From Vibrio maritimus (GTDB lineage Bacteria > Pseudomonadota > Gammaproteobacteria > Enterobacterales > Vibrionaceae): a stretch of 64,000 nucleotides of DNA. Position 1 is the first letter of the stretch. Each line of letters begins with the position of its first letter. The notes beneath the pieces are model-generated. The model had not been told where the DNA came from, did not search any database, and saw nothing but the letters and a program-made list of their open reading frames with translations. The stretch covers positions 744,001 to 808,000 of the forward strand of contig NZ_CP090439.1 in assembly GCF_021441885.1 (NCBI RefSeq), read 5' to 3'. Positions 8,992-18,399 of the stretch are shown in pieces. A program made the translations under genes and the position numbers.

Positions 8992-9870
8992 CTAAATATG
9001 AGGGTCGGCGTACTGCTTTTGGAACTGACTTGGCGTCATATCTGTTTGGTTTTTAAAGTACTTTACAAAGTTACTGGCATCTTCAAAGCCAAAATCATAG
9101 GCGAGCTGCTGAGTTGTCACACTACTCACCACCAAACGACGTTTCATTTCAATCGTTACAAACGCATCGATCATCTGCTTTGCGGTAAGATCCGTTGCCA
9201 GCTTGCAGATCTGATTGAGTGTTTTATACGTGGTACCGATCTGCGAGGCATACCAATTGGCGTCGCGTGTGCGCTCATAGTGACTTTGTAGAAGATCAAA
9301 AAAACGCGCTAACTTAACGCTCTGCTCCTGCGACAGCTTATCGTGACGCTCTTCCGGCCTTAGCCTGTGCAGCATCAACGCGAAGGCAGAAAACAGATAC
9401 ATCACCACTAAAGGATCTGTATTGCCATGGGATATCTCTTTTAACACCTCATCAATGATTCGTTTGGCACTAAGACAAGTATCACTATCTAAAGCCAATA
9501 CAGGAGAGCGAGATTGATTGAGGTGCGTTGGCGTGTAGTTAGGAAGACGCATATTAGCGTGGACTTGGTCGAGAAATTCCTGGGTAAATATCACCACCTT
9601 GCCGACTGGTTGAGAGGCAAAATCGAAGCAGTGAACCTGCTCACGGCGTACAAAGACTATGCTCCCAGACTCAAATGGGTAGCTCTTGAAATCGACCATA
9701 TGAGTACCCGATCCGCGTTCGATGTACACCATCATGAAGAAAGTGATGCGATGTGGGCGCTGCGGCGAGTGATCTTTGTATTCTCGTTGGTAGAGAGATT
9801 CCAGATCGAATATCTCTAACTCCGCTTGATTGGTTTTCTTATGGTCAAAACCAATAGTTGGTATCTGCAT
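8992..9870 (-). CDS. AraC-family transcriptional regulator
   Basis: Regulator of 292 residues with an N-terminal cupin-like sensor (about 30-120, including GSIVFVRREQVHCFDF) and a C-terminal double helix-turn-helix (about 190-290) ending in the typical AYDFGFEDASNFVKYFK and TPSQFQKQ. It is divergent from a second AraC gene, with roughly 115 bases between the starts, and lies upstream of the SnoaL-like gene. The ligand is unknown. Confidence 0.88.
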   Translation of the reverse strand: MQIPTIGFDHKKTNQAELEIFDLESLYQREYKDHSPQRPHRITFFMMVYIERGSGTHMVDFKSYPFESGSIVFVRREQVHCFDFASQPVGKVVIFTQEFLDQVHANMRLPNYTPTHLNQSRSPVLALDSDTCLSAKRIIDEVLKEISHGNTDPLVVMYLFSAFALMLHRLRPEERHDKLSQEQSVKLARFFDLLQSHYERTRDANWYASQIGTTYKTLNQICKLATDLTAKQMIDAFVTIEMKRRLVVSSVTTQQLAYDFGFEDASNFVKYFKNQTDMTPSQFQKQYADPHI

Positions 9871-9985
9871 CCATCCTCCCCATGTTACTGCTTGTATTTT
9901 AGTTAATTTTTACGCGCTCCGACACAAGGTGTTTGGTCGCAATCGACAATTTTGAGTGTCATAATTGAGAGACGGTGTATTTGGT

Positions 9986-10831
9986 ATGATCAACATGAGC
10001 AATAAGATAAACGTCATCACCCTCCCAAAAGGAAACCCTTGTCAGATCATCGACAGTGCCATCGATGATGAGGGTGGGATTATTGGTGCTCATCGACATG
10101 ATTACTTTGAGATCATTTGGTGTCTGGATGATGTCGGCAAACAGAGCATCGATTTCGTTGAGTATCCGAGTAAAAAAGGACGCTTTTTCACCATAGCTCC
10201 GGGACAAGTACACGAGACCGCCGAGCTCACTGACAATTATCGTATGATGATTTTCTCAACCGATTTTCTAGAGAATCGTCCGCGCCACCAACGTATGTTC
10301 AATACCGTGTTTCGCGCCCACGATGACCAACAGCCCTACTTTGATACCTCTGATGATGGGCTAGCCTATTTCGAGCCCCTATTTGCTCTGTTGTTGGATG
10401 AATTCCACCAGCCACAAACCGATTGGGATCTGATTGAGTCACTGCTAACCAGTTTTTTGCGCTACTTGCTAAGATTTTCCATCGACACAGAAGACAAACA
10501 GGTGATCAAAGACGCCCGCATGACCAAGGTCCTAGAGTTGATTGAACGCCATTATCGTACACAGCGCCACGTTCAGTTTTATGCCGACAAATTATCCATT
10601 ACCAGTAAACGCCTCAATGAACTCACCAAGAAGCATGTAGGCAAAACCATTACTCGCCTTTTGCATGACCGAATCCTCTTGGAAGCCAACCGAGACTTAC
10701 TGTTTTCCACCAAAACCGTAAAAACCATCGCGTTAGACTTGGGCTTTGATGATCCTTCTTATTTTGGACGCTTTTATCGAGGTCAAATGGGTGAGTCCCC
10801 CGCTGAATTTCGAAAACGAACGTCCGAATAG
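9986..10831 (+). CDS. AraC-family transcriptional regulator
   Basis: Second AraC-type regulator, about 281 residues, with the N-terminal cupin signature GAHRHDYFEIIW and KGRFFTIAPGQVHE, and a C-terminal DNA-binding domain (ALDLGFDDPSYFGRFYRG, then SPAEFRKRT). It is only moderately similar to its divergent neighbour, so this is not a recent duplication. The start is uncertain: TTG 9965, ATG 9986 and ATG 9995 are in frame and none has a strong ribosome site. It may regulate the MATE pump gene that begins 99 bases after its stop. Confidence 0.87.
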   Translation: MINMSNKINVITLPKGNPCQIIDSAIDDEGGIIGAHRHDYFEIIWCLDDVGKQSIDFVEYPSKKGRFFTIAPGQVHETAELTDNYRMMIFSTDFLENRPRHQRMFNTVFRAHDDQQPYFDTSDDGLAYFEPLFALLLDEFHQPQTDWDLIESLLTSFLRYLLRFSIDTEDKQVIKDARMTKVLELIERHYRTQRHVQFYADKLSITSKRLNELTKKHVGKTITRLLHDRILLEANRDLLFSTKTVKTIALDLGFDDPSYFGRFYRGQMGESPAEFRKRTSE

Positions 10832-10930
10832 TGCCAGATAATGGTCATAATCTCCCTTTCTTAGCCTAGTTTTGGTAACGATAATACCAGTAATAGAGTT
10901 CGTATTACTTTCAACGTATTTTGGTTATCA

Positions 10931-12271
10931 ATGAGCATAAATCTAAAATCTGATCCGATTCAGAAATCGTTTATTCAGTATTTATTGCCCGCTTTATCGG
11001 GCATGGTCATCAAGTCCATCTTCATCATGGGAGATGCGTGGTTTGTAGGCAAAGGTGTCGGTGCCGAAGGTCTAGGTGCTATTGCCCTCACGATTCCTGC
11101 GTACTCGCTTTTTTCTGCTATCGCCATGATGATAGGTATTGGTGGTGCTGCACTGATGTCGATTGAGTTTGGGAAGGGCAACCTCAAGATCGGTCAAACC
11201 TTGTTTAGCCAATCGATGCTAGCAACCGCGATTATCACCACGATTACTGTCGTGTCTGCTTTAATTTGGCTCGATGAGATCATTGCTCTAATGGGTGCCA
11301 GCGGCTACATGGCAGAGCTCGCGCATGACTACTTAGACATTATGCTTAAGTTCTTCGTGCTCTATGCGTTGGCATGGGTCATGTCTTGCTTTGTGCGCAA
11401 CGATACCAACCCGAAACTTGCCATGTATGCCATGTCATTTGGCGCAGTGACAAACCTTGCCCTTGATTACCTATTTGTACTTGAGTTTGGTTGGGGTATG
11501 AAAGGTGCCGCCTACGCAACCGCTATTTCACAGGGCGTCATTGCGACGATTCTACTGACTCATTTTTGGCAGCAAAAAGGACAATTACGTTTTAGTCTGG
11601 AAGGGCTAGGGCTCGATAGAGTCGGTCAAATCTTGAAAATAGGCGTACCAACATTCTTTATCGAGATCACCTCAGCCCTCACCATTTTGCTGTTTAACTA
11701 TGTGCTGCTTAGCCAGTTTGGAGAAGGACATATCATCGCTTACGGCTTAACGGCCAACGTGGGTGTATTTGCTCTATTTGTGATTGTCGGCATTAACCAA
11801 GCGTGTCAGCCAATTATTAGCTTTAACTATGGTGCCAGTAAAACTGATCGCGTAAACAGTACGCTCAAACTTGGACTCGTGACCTCCATTGGCAGTGGCT
11901 TTCTGTTCTTATCGGTCATCTGGTTTACTGCAGAAGACGTAGCGCGTTTTTACTTGGGCGCCGACAGTGAGCTGTTAGAGCTTTCGGCTACTGCACTGCT
12001 GTTTTTCTTCTACGCCACACCATTGATGGGATTGAATCTGGTGGTAGCGAATCTGTTTCAAGCGATAGCTAAACCGAACCAAGCAACCGTTATTTCACTG
12101 GCTCGTGGTTTTGTGTTCGTCGCGCTGGGTGTCATCTTGTTACCAGGCGTATTCCCAACCAATGGCATCTGGGCAAGCATCTTGTTTGCCGAAGGCGCCA
12201 CCGCGTTAATAAGCCTAGTACTCCTATTTGCCTTTATGAGAAGACAGAAACTGACCCTAGCCGAGGCTTAA
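10931..12271 (+). CDS. MATE-family multidrug/Na+ antiporter
   Basis: Inner-membrane efflux protein of 446 residues with about 12 hydrophobic segments in two homologous halves, typical of the MATE family, which exports cationic drugs in exchange for Na+ or H+. The N-terminal LPALSGMVIKSIFIMGDAWFVG and internal GINQACQPIISFNYGA match conserved MATE segments. It follows an AraC gene on the same strand and converges with a LysR gene 17 bases downstream. The substrate is unknown. Confidence 0.9.
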   Translation: MSINLKSDPIQKSFIQYLLPALSGMVIKSIFIMGDAWFVGKGVGAEGLGAIALTIPAYSLFSAIAMMIGIGGAALMSIEFGKGNLKIGQTLFSQSMLATAIITTITVVSALIWLDEIIALMGASGYMAELAHDYLDIMLKFFVLYALAWVMSCFVRNDTNPKLAMYAMSFGAVTNLALDYLFVLEFGWGMKGAAYATAISQGVIATILLTHFWQQKGQLRFSLEGLGLDRVGQILKIGVPTFFIEITSALTILLFNYVLLSQFGEGHIIAYGLTANVGVFALFVIVGINQACQPIISFNYGASKTDRVNSTLKLGLVTSIGSGFLFLSVIWFTAEDVARFYLGADSELLELSATALLFFFYATPLMGLNLVVANLFQAIAKPNQATVISLARGFVFVALGVILLPGVFPTNGIWASILFAEGATALISLVLLFAFMRRQKLTLAEA

Positions 12272-12288
12272 GGGTTGGGTAAAGATAC

Positions 12289-13188
12289 TTAATCTAAAAC
12301 ATAAGAGAGCAGTTTCTCGCGCAGCCAAATATTGGCTTTGCTGTTCTGCTCTCTTTTGTGTCCCATCAGTACATAGTCAACCGGCAGAGAGTTAAACGGA
12401 GCCTCAAGGATCTGCAAGCCAAACTGCTCCGCAAACTGCGTTGCCATACTGACACTGGTCATGCCAATACTTTCACTACTTGCCACTAAAGCCATCAACG
12501 CTAGTAAGGACTCACACTCTGCAGCAACCTTGCGTGGCTGAATATGTTCCTTGGTGAAGTAATCGACTAGAAATATCTCTTCACGGCGCAGCTTTAAGGT
12601 AATGTGCTTTTCTTGATAGTAATCCTGAGTACTAATCTTGCCTTGGATTCGTGGATGGTTTTTGCTGGCTATGACGCATATTTGATCGGAGAAAAACGAC
12701 TGAGTAAAGTGGCTCGACGTCGAGGATTCAGAGAACTCTATCGCCAAATCGGCTTGTCTTAGATTGAGCTTTTCAAGCAGCTCTGCCTCACTGACTGTTG
12801 TCGGACACAAGACGATCTCACAGTTACCCAAACTCTTATCGGCTTCAATTTTCGGTACCAGCTTCAGCATGACCGGCTCTGTGGTGTAGACAACAAATCG
12901 ACGCTTGCCCTCCACGGTGAACTCCTGCGCATCGGTCAGCGTGTTTTCTATCGCTTCTAATGCAGGCTCTATTTGACGTGCCATTTCATGCGCTAAATGT
13001 GTTGGGGCAATGCCTCGACCGTCTCTTACAAATAGCTTCTGCCCGAGCTGGTTTTGCAATCGTTTGAGCGCACCACTGACACCGGGTTGAGTCAGGTTTA
13101 ACACCTCTGCCGCCACCGTAATGGATTGACAGCGGTAAACGGTTAAAAACACGCGCATTAAATTAAGGTCAAAATCGGAAAGCGTCAT
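12289..13188 (-). CDS. LysR-family transcriptional regulator
   Basis: Regulator of 299 residues with an N-terminal winged helix-turn-helix (DLNLMRVFLTVYRCQSITVA, then LNLTQPGVSGALKRL) and a type 2 periplasmic-binding-like effector domain. It is divergent from the alkylsulfatase gene, with about 108 bases between starts, the usual arrangement of a LysR regulator and its target. Inference: it activates the alkylsulfatase in response to an organic sulfate or its product. Confidence 0.9.
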   Translation of the reverse strand: MTLSDFDLNLMRVFLTVYRCQSITVAAEVLNLTQPGVSGALKRLQNQLGQKLFVRDGRGIAPTHLAHEMARQIEPALEAIENTLTDAQEFTVEGKRRFVVYTTEPVMLKLVPKIEADKSLGNCEIVLCPTTVSEAELLEKLNLRQADLAIEFSESSTSSHFTQSFFSDQICVIASKNHPRIQGKISTQDYYQEKHITLKLRREEIFLVDYFTKEHIQPRKVAAECESLLALMALVASSESIGMTSVSMATQFAEQFGLQILEAPFNSLPVDYVLMGHKREQNSKANIWLREKLLSYVLD

Positions 13189-13296
13189 AATTCATAGCCA
13201 CCTATTATGTATTAACTAAATTACATTGCATGTTTGCTTATGAGTCAAGTGGGTATAGTGATCTCGTTTCCTGTTAATTCTGTGATGAGGTTATTT

Positions 13297-15315
13297 ATGC
13301 TTCGAGCTCTAACTCCTTCGACTCTTGCTATCGCTGTTATGGCATCTTTTGCAGCTCACGCTGACTACGCTGGTCTTGAGGACTACCAAGGCAAACCAGC
13401 CAGTGCCCATACTCTTGAGGCTAACCAAGCGCTTGCTGCCACACTTCCGTGGGAAGATACCTCTGCCTTTGATCGCACCAAGCGCGGTCTTATCGCCGAG
13501 TTTGGCACTCATGCAGCGGGCGAGCTAAAGAATCGCTTTGAGTTTATGGCTGAGCTGTCTGTGGATGCGATCCCGCCTACGGTCAACCCTTCTATCTGGC
13601 GCCAAGGCATGCTCAACTACGCGGCTGGTGGTCTGTATGAAGTAACGGATGGCGTTTATCAAATCCGAGGCGCCGACCTTTCTAATATGACCATCTATCG
13701 CACCGATAATGGCTACGTGATTCACGATCCACTGCTGTCACGCGAAGCGGCTGCTGCGTCATGGGATTTTGCTAAGCAGCATCTACCAAAGATCAATGGC
13801 GAGCATAAAATCACGGGGATGATTTACTCACACATGCACGCAGACCACTTTGGTGGATCTCGTGGCATCTATGAATCTGGCGACTTTAGTGAAGGCGCAC
13901 CTATCTACGCACCAAAAGATTTCATCAAAGAGTTGGCGGATGAAAACGTCATCGCGGGTACCGCCATGGGTCGCCGCGCGAACTATCAATACGGCACAAC
14001 GCTGGATAATGATGAGAAAGGCATAGTCGATAACGCTCTCGGACTGGGCACCTCTCGTGGTGAAGTCACCTTAGTTGCGCCAACCACAGAAATCCAAGAG
14101 CGTGAAAAGGTCATTACCATCGATGGCCTCGATTTCCACGCGATCAATATGCCAGGCGCTGAAGCTCCAGCTGAAATCGTGCTGTATGTGCCTCAGTATC
14201 GCTCACTGAACACCGCAGAGCTGACTTATGACGGTATGCACAACATCTACACGTTCCGTGGCGCAAAAGTTCGTGACGCGCTTGTGTGGACCAAGTACCT
14301 CACAGAGCTGAAGATGCGTTATGTAGATTCGGGGTTAGTGGACAACATTCATGCAGCTCACTCGGCGCCGGTTTGGGACAATCCAGAGACAAAAATAAAC
14401 GAAATCTCTGAGTACATGACGCTACAACGCGACAACTACGGTTTCATTCACAACCAAGCAATGCGGCTTGCTAACCACGGTGTGACGATTCACGATGTTG
14501 GTCGTGAGATTGAAAAGCTAGTGCCTGAGTCTCAAAAGCAGACATGGCATACCAATGGCTATCATGGCTCATACAGCCACAATGCTCGCGCAGTGGTCAA
14601 CCTGTACTTGGGCTATCACGATATGAACCCGGTTAACACCAATCCTCTACAAACCAAAGAGAAATCGTGTGTTTACGTGAAAGCGGCGGGTGCGGAAGTG
14701 TTGTATGACGCCGGCATGAAACACTTCAATCAAGGAGCGTATCAAGAAGCATCGCAGTTGTTTAACGACCTAGTGCAATGCGACCCGAATAACGTGAAAT
14801 ATCGTTATGCGCTCGCAGACAGTTTTGAGCAGCAAGGGTATCAGTCAGAAACCATGGCATGGCGTAACTCCTACCTTCAAGGTGCGGTTGAGCTTAGAAC
14901 CGGTGAAATCAAACCATCGATCAAACTGGCATCTGCTGACGTGATTGCCAACACGCCAACAGGCATGTTCTTAGACTTCATCGCCGTGCGTCTGAATGCA
15001 GAAAAAGCAGAGCAAGCGGGTCTAGACTTTACCTTTGGGCTGTATCACCCAGATGTGGAAGAGCGTTACTATGGCGAAGTATCAAACGCAAACATGAGTA
15101 ACATCGAAGTGGAGACATTGCCGCTGACCAACGTCGAACTGGTAATCAATAAAGCCGACCTTACTCGAGTAGCGCTTGGGCAAATCACGCTTGATGAGCT
15201 CTTGAAATCGGGTCAAGCGGGAATCAAGGGCAATGCTGAGCTTATCGGACAGCTAGCCGCGTCGCTTGATGAGTTTGACGGCATGTTTGAAATTCTGCCA
15301 ATGCCGACTAAATAG
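13297..15315 (+). CDS. Secreted SdsA/BDS1-type alkyl sulfatase
   Basis: Metallo-beta-lactamase-fold alkylsulfatase that hydrolyses primary alkyl sulfates such as SDS to alcohol plus sulfate. A signal peptide (MLRALTPSTLAIAVMASFAA, cut near HA before DYAG) predicts export. The di-zinc motif HMHADH is at about residues 179-184, in an MBL domain of some 350 residues. It is followed by the helical dimerisation domain and an SCP2-like C-terminal domain (about 560-670). ATG 13297 is chosen with GAGG 6 bases upstream; the frame runs back to 13234 without one. The length of 672 residues matches the family. The divergent LysR gene probably controls it. Confidence 0.9.
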   Translation: MLRALTPSTLAIAVMASFAAHADYAGLEDYQGKPASAHTLEANQALAATLPWEDTSAFDRTKRGLIAEFGTHAAGELKNRFEFMAELSVDAIPPTVNPSIWRQGMLNYAAGGLYEVTDGVYQIRGADLSNMTIYRTDNGYVIHDPLLSREAAAASWDFAKQHLPKINGEHKITGMIYSHMHADHFGGSRGIYESGDFSEGAPIYAPKDFIKELADENVIAGTAMGRRANYQYGTTLDNDEKGIVDNALGLGTSRGEVTLVAPTTEIQEREKVITIDGLDFHAINMPGAEAPAEIVLYVPQYRSLNTAELTYDGMHNIYTFRGAKVRDALVWTKYLTELKMRYVDSGLVDNIHAAHSAPVWDNPETKINEISEYMTLQRDNYGFIHNQAMRLANHGVTIHDVGREIEKLVPESQKQTWHTNGYHGSYSHNARAVVNLYLGYHDMNPVNTNPLQTKEKSCVYVKAAGAEVLYDAGMKHFNQGAYQEASQLFNDLVQCDPNNVKYRYALADSFEQQGYQSETMAWRNSYLQGAVELRTGEIKPSIKLASADVIANTPTGMFLDFIAVRLNAEKAEQAGLDFTFGLYHPDVEERYYGEVSNANMSNIEVETLPLTNVELVINKADLTRVALGQITLDELLKSGQAGIKGNAELIGQLAASLDEFDGMFEILPMPTK

Positions 15316-15360
15316 GCTTTCCACTGAGCATCGGCTCAAACAACAATCACACCATAAAAA

Positions 15361-15384
15361 AGCCCAGAGCACACACTCTGGGCT
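15361..15384 (-). terminator. Terminator between alkylsulfatase and yegD
   Basis: AGCCCAGAG and CTCTGGGCT pair around a CACACA loop. The minus-strand transcript ends in TTTTTT, so it mainly serves yegD; it could also stop the convergent sulfatase transcript. Confidence 0.8.
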
Positions 15385-15411
15385 TAGTCATTTTAATATA
15401 AGTCAATCATT

Positions 15412-16764
15412 TTACTTAAAACAGACGTCAGCCCATCTCGCCAAACCGGCCGTCACTGAACCAAAGTAATTCCCTGACACGACAGGGATATTCGGCAACA
15501 CATCCTGAACCGCAGTACGCAAAACAGAAGAGCGCGCAGAACCGCCTGTCATGTAAATCACATCAGGTAAGGTGCCCGCTTGCTGCGCCGCTTCTTTCAC
15601 CAACGCTTGAATTTTCTTCGTTGGATTATCGATCGCCGCCGCCATGTCTGATTGAGTTATCTCGATACCCACATGCTCAGAATACAGATCGAGCATGGCT
15701 TGGTAATCAGCACTTTCCTCTAGCGCAATTTTGGCTTTTTCTGCTTCACGAATCACGGCGTAGCCAAGCGTTTCTTGATGCAAAGCGACGAGACGATTGA
15801 CTTTTTCTGGCTCAAGGGCTTCTTTTGCCAATAGTCTCAGCTCTTTTAGGTTATCGTGAGCGTAAAATTTTCGCTGAGCTTGCACATCGTTAATGGCAAT
15901 AGGATTCCAGAACTGTGTCACGGGAATATCTAAGCCAGAATGACGCTTGGTGCCCATACCAAATGCATGCATGAAGCGGCGAAACGCAATATAGATATCC
16001 AGATCATTACCACCCACCAGCTGTCCGGTATGCGCGATAAGGGATTGTTGTCGGTCGTTTTTTCCAACCCAAGACGGCCCCATCTGAATATAGGAGCAGT
16101 CTGTGGTACCACCGCCGATATCGACAACAAGCACGTTCTTGTTTTCGGTTAAGGTAGACTCAAACTCTAGCCCGGCTGCCACAGGCTCGTACTGAAACTC
16201 GACGTCTTTAAAACCAGCACGATTTGCCGCACGCAGCAATATCCCTTCAGCTTGCTGGTTAGATGCATCGCCACCACGTCCAAGAAAGTTAACAGGTCTA
16301 CCAATGACCGTCTGCTCTATCGCGCGGTCGAGATTTGCTTCAGCGCTGCGCTTTACGTTACTCATCATGGCACAAACCAGATCTTCGAAGAAGGAAAGCT
16401 GCATATCACGCAGTCCCATGGCACCTAGGAAGGACTTTGGTGACTTGATGTAATACACGTCTTTCGGATCTTCTAAGTAAAGGTTAAGTGCTTGCTCACC
16501 AAACAAGACATCACTCGGAATCACCTCTATACCTTCTTCACGGTTCATCTTAACGGCGCGCCTCAATACCGCCTCACCAATGTCGTTGGACGGACATATG
16601 TCCAGGCAACGAAACAGATATTCTGAAACTGTTTCGGCAGTCGGTGCGCACAGTGTTGATGCAATGTAGCAGTTATCCCCTACCAGTGGGATTTGCTCTA
16701 CGTTGCCATTATTTAGGTGTGCAACGGAGCAGTTTGCGGTTCCGTAATCAAAACCGATAGCCAT
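15412..16764 (-). CDS. yegD: Hsp70-family protein YegD
   Basis: Actin-like ATPase related to DnaK and lacking its full substrate-binding domain. The N-terminal phosphate loop MAIGFDYGTANCSVA, the second phosphate motif VVDIGGGTTDCS and the adenosine motif IYMTGGSARSSVLR are intact, so ATP binding is expected. The length of 450 residues equals that of E. coli YegD. The gene stands alone, convergent to the alkylsulfatase. The cellular role of this family is poorly defined. Confidence 0.9.
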   Translation of the reverse strand: MAIGFDYGTANCSVAHLNNGNVEQIPLVGDNCYIASTLCAPTAETVSEYLFRCLDICPSNDIGEAVLRRAVKMNREEGIEVIPSDVLFGEQALNLYLEDPKDVYYIKSPKSFLGAMGLRDMQLSFFEDLVCAMMSNVKRSAEANLDRAIEQTVIGRPVNFLGRGGDASNQQAEGILLRAANRAGFKDVEFQYEPVAAGLEFESTLTENKNVLVVDIGGGTTDCSYIQMGPSWVGKNDRQQSLIAHTGQLVGGNDLDIYIAFRRFMHAFGMGTKRHSGLDIPVTQFWNPIAINDVQAQRKFYAHDNLKELRLLAKEALEPEKVNRLVALHQETLGYAVIREAEKAKIALEESADYQAMLDLYSEHVGIEITQSDMAAAIDNPTKKIQALVKEAAQQAGTLPDVIYMTGGSARSSVLRTAVQDVLPNIPVVSGNYFGSVTAGLARWADVCFK

Positions 16765-16908
16765 AGAAATTACCTCAACACATGAAAAAGGGCGGCAAAG
16801 GATAGCAGCCTGAAAATGAAGTTCAAGTGGCGTAACGTAAACCCGTCACTGGTAGACGGGTCAAATGAAACCATCGCATTGAAACGAGGTGAGAATGATG
16901 AGAGTAAT

Positions 16909-16923
16909 GTTTACAGTGTAAAA
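16909..16923. promoter_or_regulatory. parS2 site (ParB2 binding)
   Basis: TTTACAGTGTAAA (16910-16922) fits the Vibrio parS2 consensus NTTTACANTGTAAAN exactly. It lies 14 bases past the stop of the minus-strand gene at 16937, about 24 kb from the origin array. Confidence 0.85.
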
Positions 16924-16936
16924 CTGCGAAGCAAAC

Positions 16937-17362
16937 CTAAGCTTTGACTTGAATGAACTTGCTGACCGTACTTGCGCGACCATTGATGTACTCTACACCA
17001 TCATGGATGTTCTGTTTTGAATGACCAACGACTTGGTATTCAACAATAAATTCACCGCTGATCACTTTAATAAATAGCAAGCCATCCATCACTTTCCAAA
17101 GCCCAGAAAGCGACTTACCACCGAACATGTCGCGCTCTATTAGAGTGCCGTTAGGGCTTAATTCTAGCAACGACGTAAAGCCATCTTGGTTCACTTTGAC
17201 CCAAGGCTGTTGGTGCAGTTCAAAGCTCAGTAGCTTTCTACACTGTTTGATCCATTGGTTAAATTCCACCTGCTGCTGCTCAGTTAGCGTTGGTAAATCT
17301 TCGAGTTCGAGTAGCGTGTTTTGGGTCTGTTGCCAAAACAGTTGTAGGTGCAGGAGTTTCAT
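16937..17362 (-). CDS. Conserved hypothetical protein
   Basis: Protein of 141 residues with no signal peptide or membrane segment. The N-terminal half is helical and rich in Gln and Leu; the C-terminal half (about 60-135) looks like a beta-rich domain (LLELSPNGTLIERDMFGGKSL). I do not recognise the family. It lies between the ula operon and yegD on the same strand, separated from ulaE by an inverted repeat, so it is probably transcribed on its own. The ribosome site is weak. Confidence 0.65.
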   Translation of the reverse strand: MKLLHLQLFWQQTQNTLLELEDLPTLTEQQQVEFNQWIKQCRKLLSFELHQQPWVKVNQDGFTSLLELSPNGTLIERDMFGGKSLSGLWKVMDGLLFIKVISGEFIVEYQVVGHSKQNIHDGVEYINGRASTVSKFIQVKA

Positions 17363-17432
17363 AGGAAAGCTTAATAGGTCGAATTAAGCGTCAACTGTGA
17401 GGTAATCACAAAGGGATGTCAATAGAACGAAC

Positions 17433-17465
17433 AAGACGCATTGCTCGGGGGAACCTATGCGTCTT
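17433..17465. terminator. Inverted repeat after ulaE, probable terminator
   Basis: AAGACGCAT and ATGCGTCTT are perfect 9-bp arms around a 15-base loop. It lies 33 bases beyond the ulaE stop; the T-tract is modest in both directions, so the strength is uncertain. Confidence 0.55.
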
Positions 17466-17497
17466 TTATCAGGAAGTTAAATCGAATTTATGAGGAT

Positions 17498-18391
17498 TTA
17501 CGCCGCATTTTCCGCCGCAAACAAGGCTGGCATTGTTGCCCGTGCACAAACTTGATTGAGCCTCTGCTTCGCCGTGATGATATTCTCGCGCCAGTGTTCA
17601 TCTTGTGCCCACATCTCTATGACCATAGGCACAACACACTCAGTACGTTTGAGGGTGCTAAAGATAGCATCAAAATCAACATCGCCATCGCCAATGACGA
17701 GGTCCCGGAACTGACCCGGATAATCGGCGGTAACCTTATAGGTGTCTTTCAAATGTATCTGCACGATATGTGGCATACTCAACGCCAACTCAGTGGACAC
17801 ATCGTAGTTCCAGCCCGAGATGTTGCCAACATCTGGGTAGGCCGCAAAAAATGGTGAGTTCACTTCACGATTTAACACCTCAAACTTGCTCAGAGAATTG
17901 AGATAGCTGGTGTCCATTATCTCTACGGCAAGCATCACACCCGCGCGCTCAGCCATTTTCGCAGCCTGTTTCATCCCTTGGATAAAGAGTTGATGTGTCT
18001 CTTCATTAGCGGGCTCATAATAAACATCGTAGCCTGCTAATTGAATGGTTCGGATACCGAGCTTATATGCCAAGGTTATGGCTTTTTCCATATGAGTCGC
18101 GGCTTGAGCTCGTATGTCTGGATCGAGAGAGCCAAATGGAAACTTACGATGCGCACTCAAACACATGGATTGAAGCGGTATTTCATAGCGCTCACATAGC
18201 CTTTTTAGCTCGTAAATTTCTTGGTCATCCCAATCGAGTCGGCTGCGCCTCTCGTCGGATTCATCAACTGAGATTTCTAGGAAGTCGAATCCAAGCAGCT
18301 TGGTTTGCTTAAGCTTATCTTCCCACGAGAACTCATTCGGTAATGCTTTCTCATAGAGACCCATTCTAGGGCGTTCTAGCATTTCAAACAT
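17498..18391 (-). CDS. ulaE: L-ribulose/L-xylulose-5-phosphate 3-epimerase UlaE
   Basis: TIM-barrel sugar phosphate isomerase that converts L-xylulose 5-phosphate to L-ribulose 5-phosphate in anaerobic ascorbate use. The N-terminal MGLYEKALP, LLGFDFLEISVDESDERRSR and CLSAHRKFPFGS, and the metal-site region MVIEMWAQ, match UlaE/SgaU. ATG 18391 has GGAGG 4 bases upstream. It is the last gene of the ula operon, 8 bases after ulaD. Length 297 residues; E. coli UlaE is close to this. Confidence 0.93.
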   Translation of the reverse strand: MFEMLERPRMGLYEKALPNEFSWEDKLKQTKLLGFDFLEISVDESDERRSRLDWDDQEIYELKRLCERYEIPLQSMCLSAHRKFPFGSLDPDIRAQAATHMEKAITLAYKLGIRTIQLAGYDVYYEPANEETHQLFIQGMKQAAKMAERAGVMLAVEIMDTSYLNSLSKFEVLNREVNSPFFAAYPDVGNISGWNYDVSTELALSMPHIVQIHLKDTYKVTADYPGQFRDLVIGDGDVDFDAIFSTLKRTECVVPMVIEMWAQDEHWRENIITAKQRLNQVCARATMPALFAAENAA

Positions 18392-18399
18392 GGGTCCTC

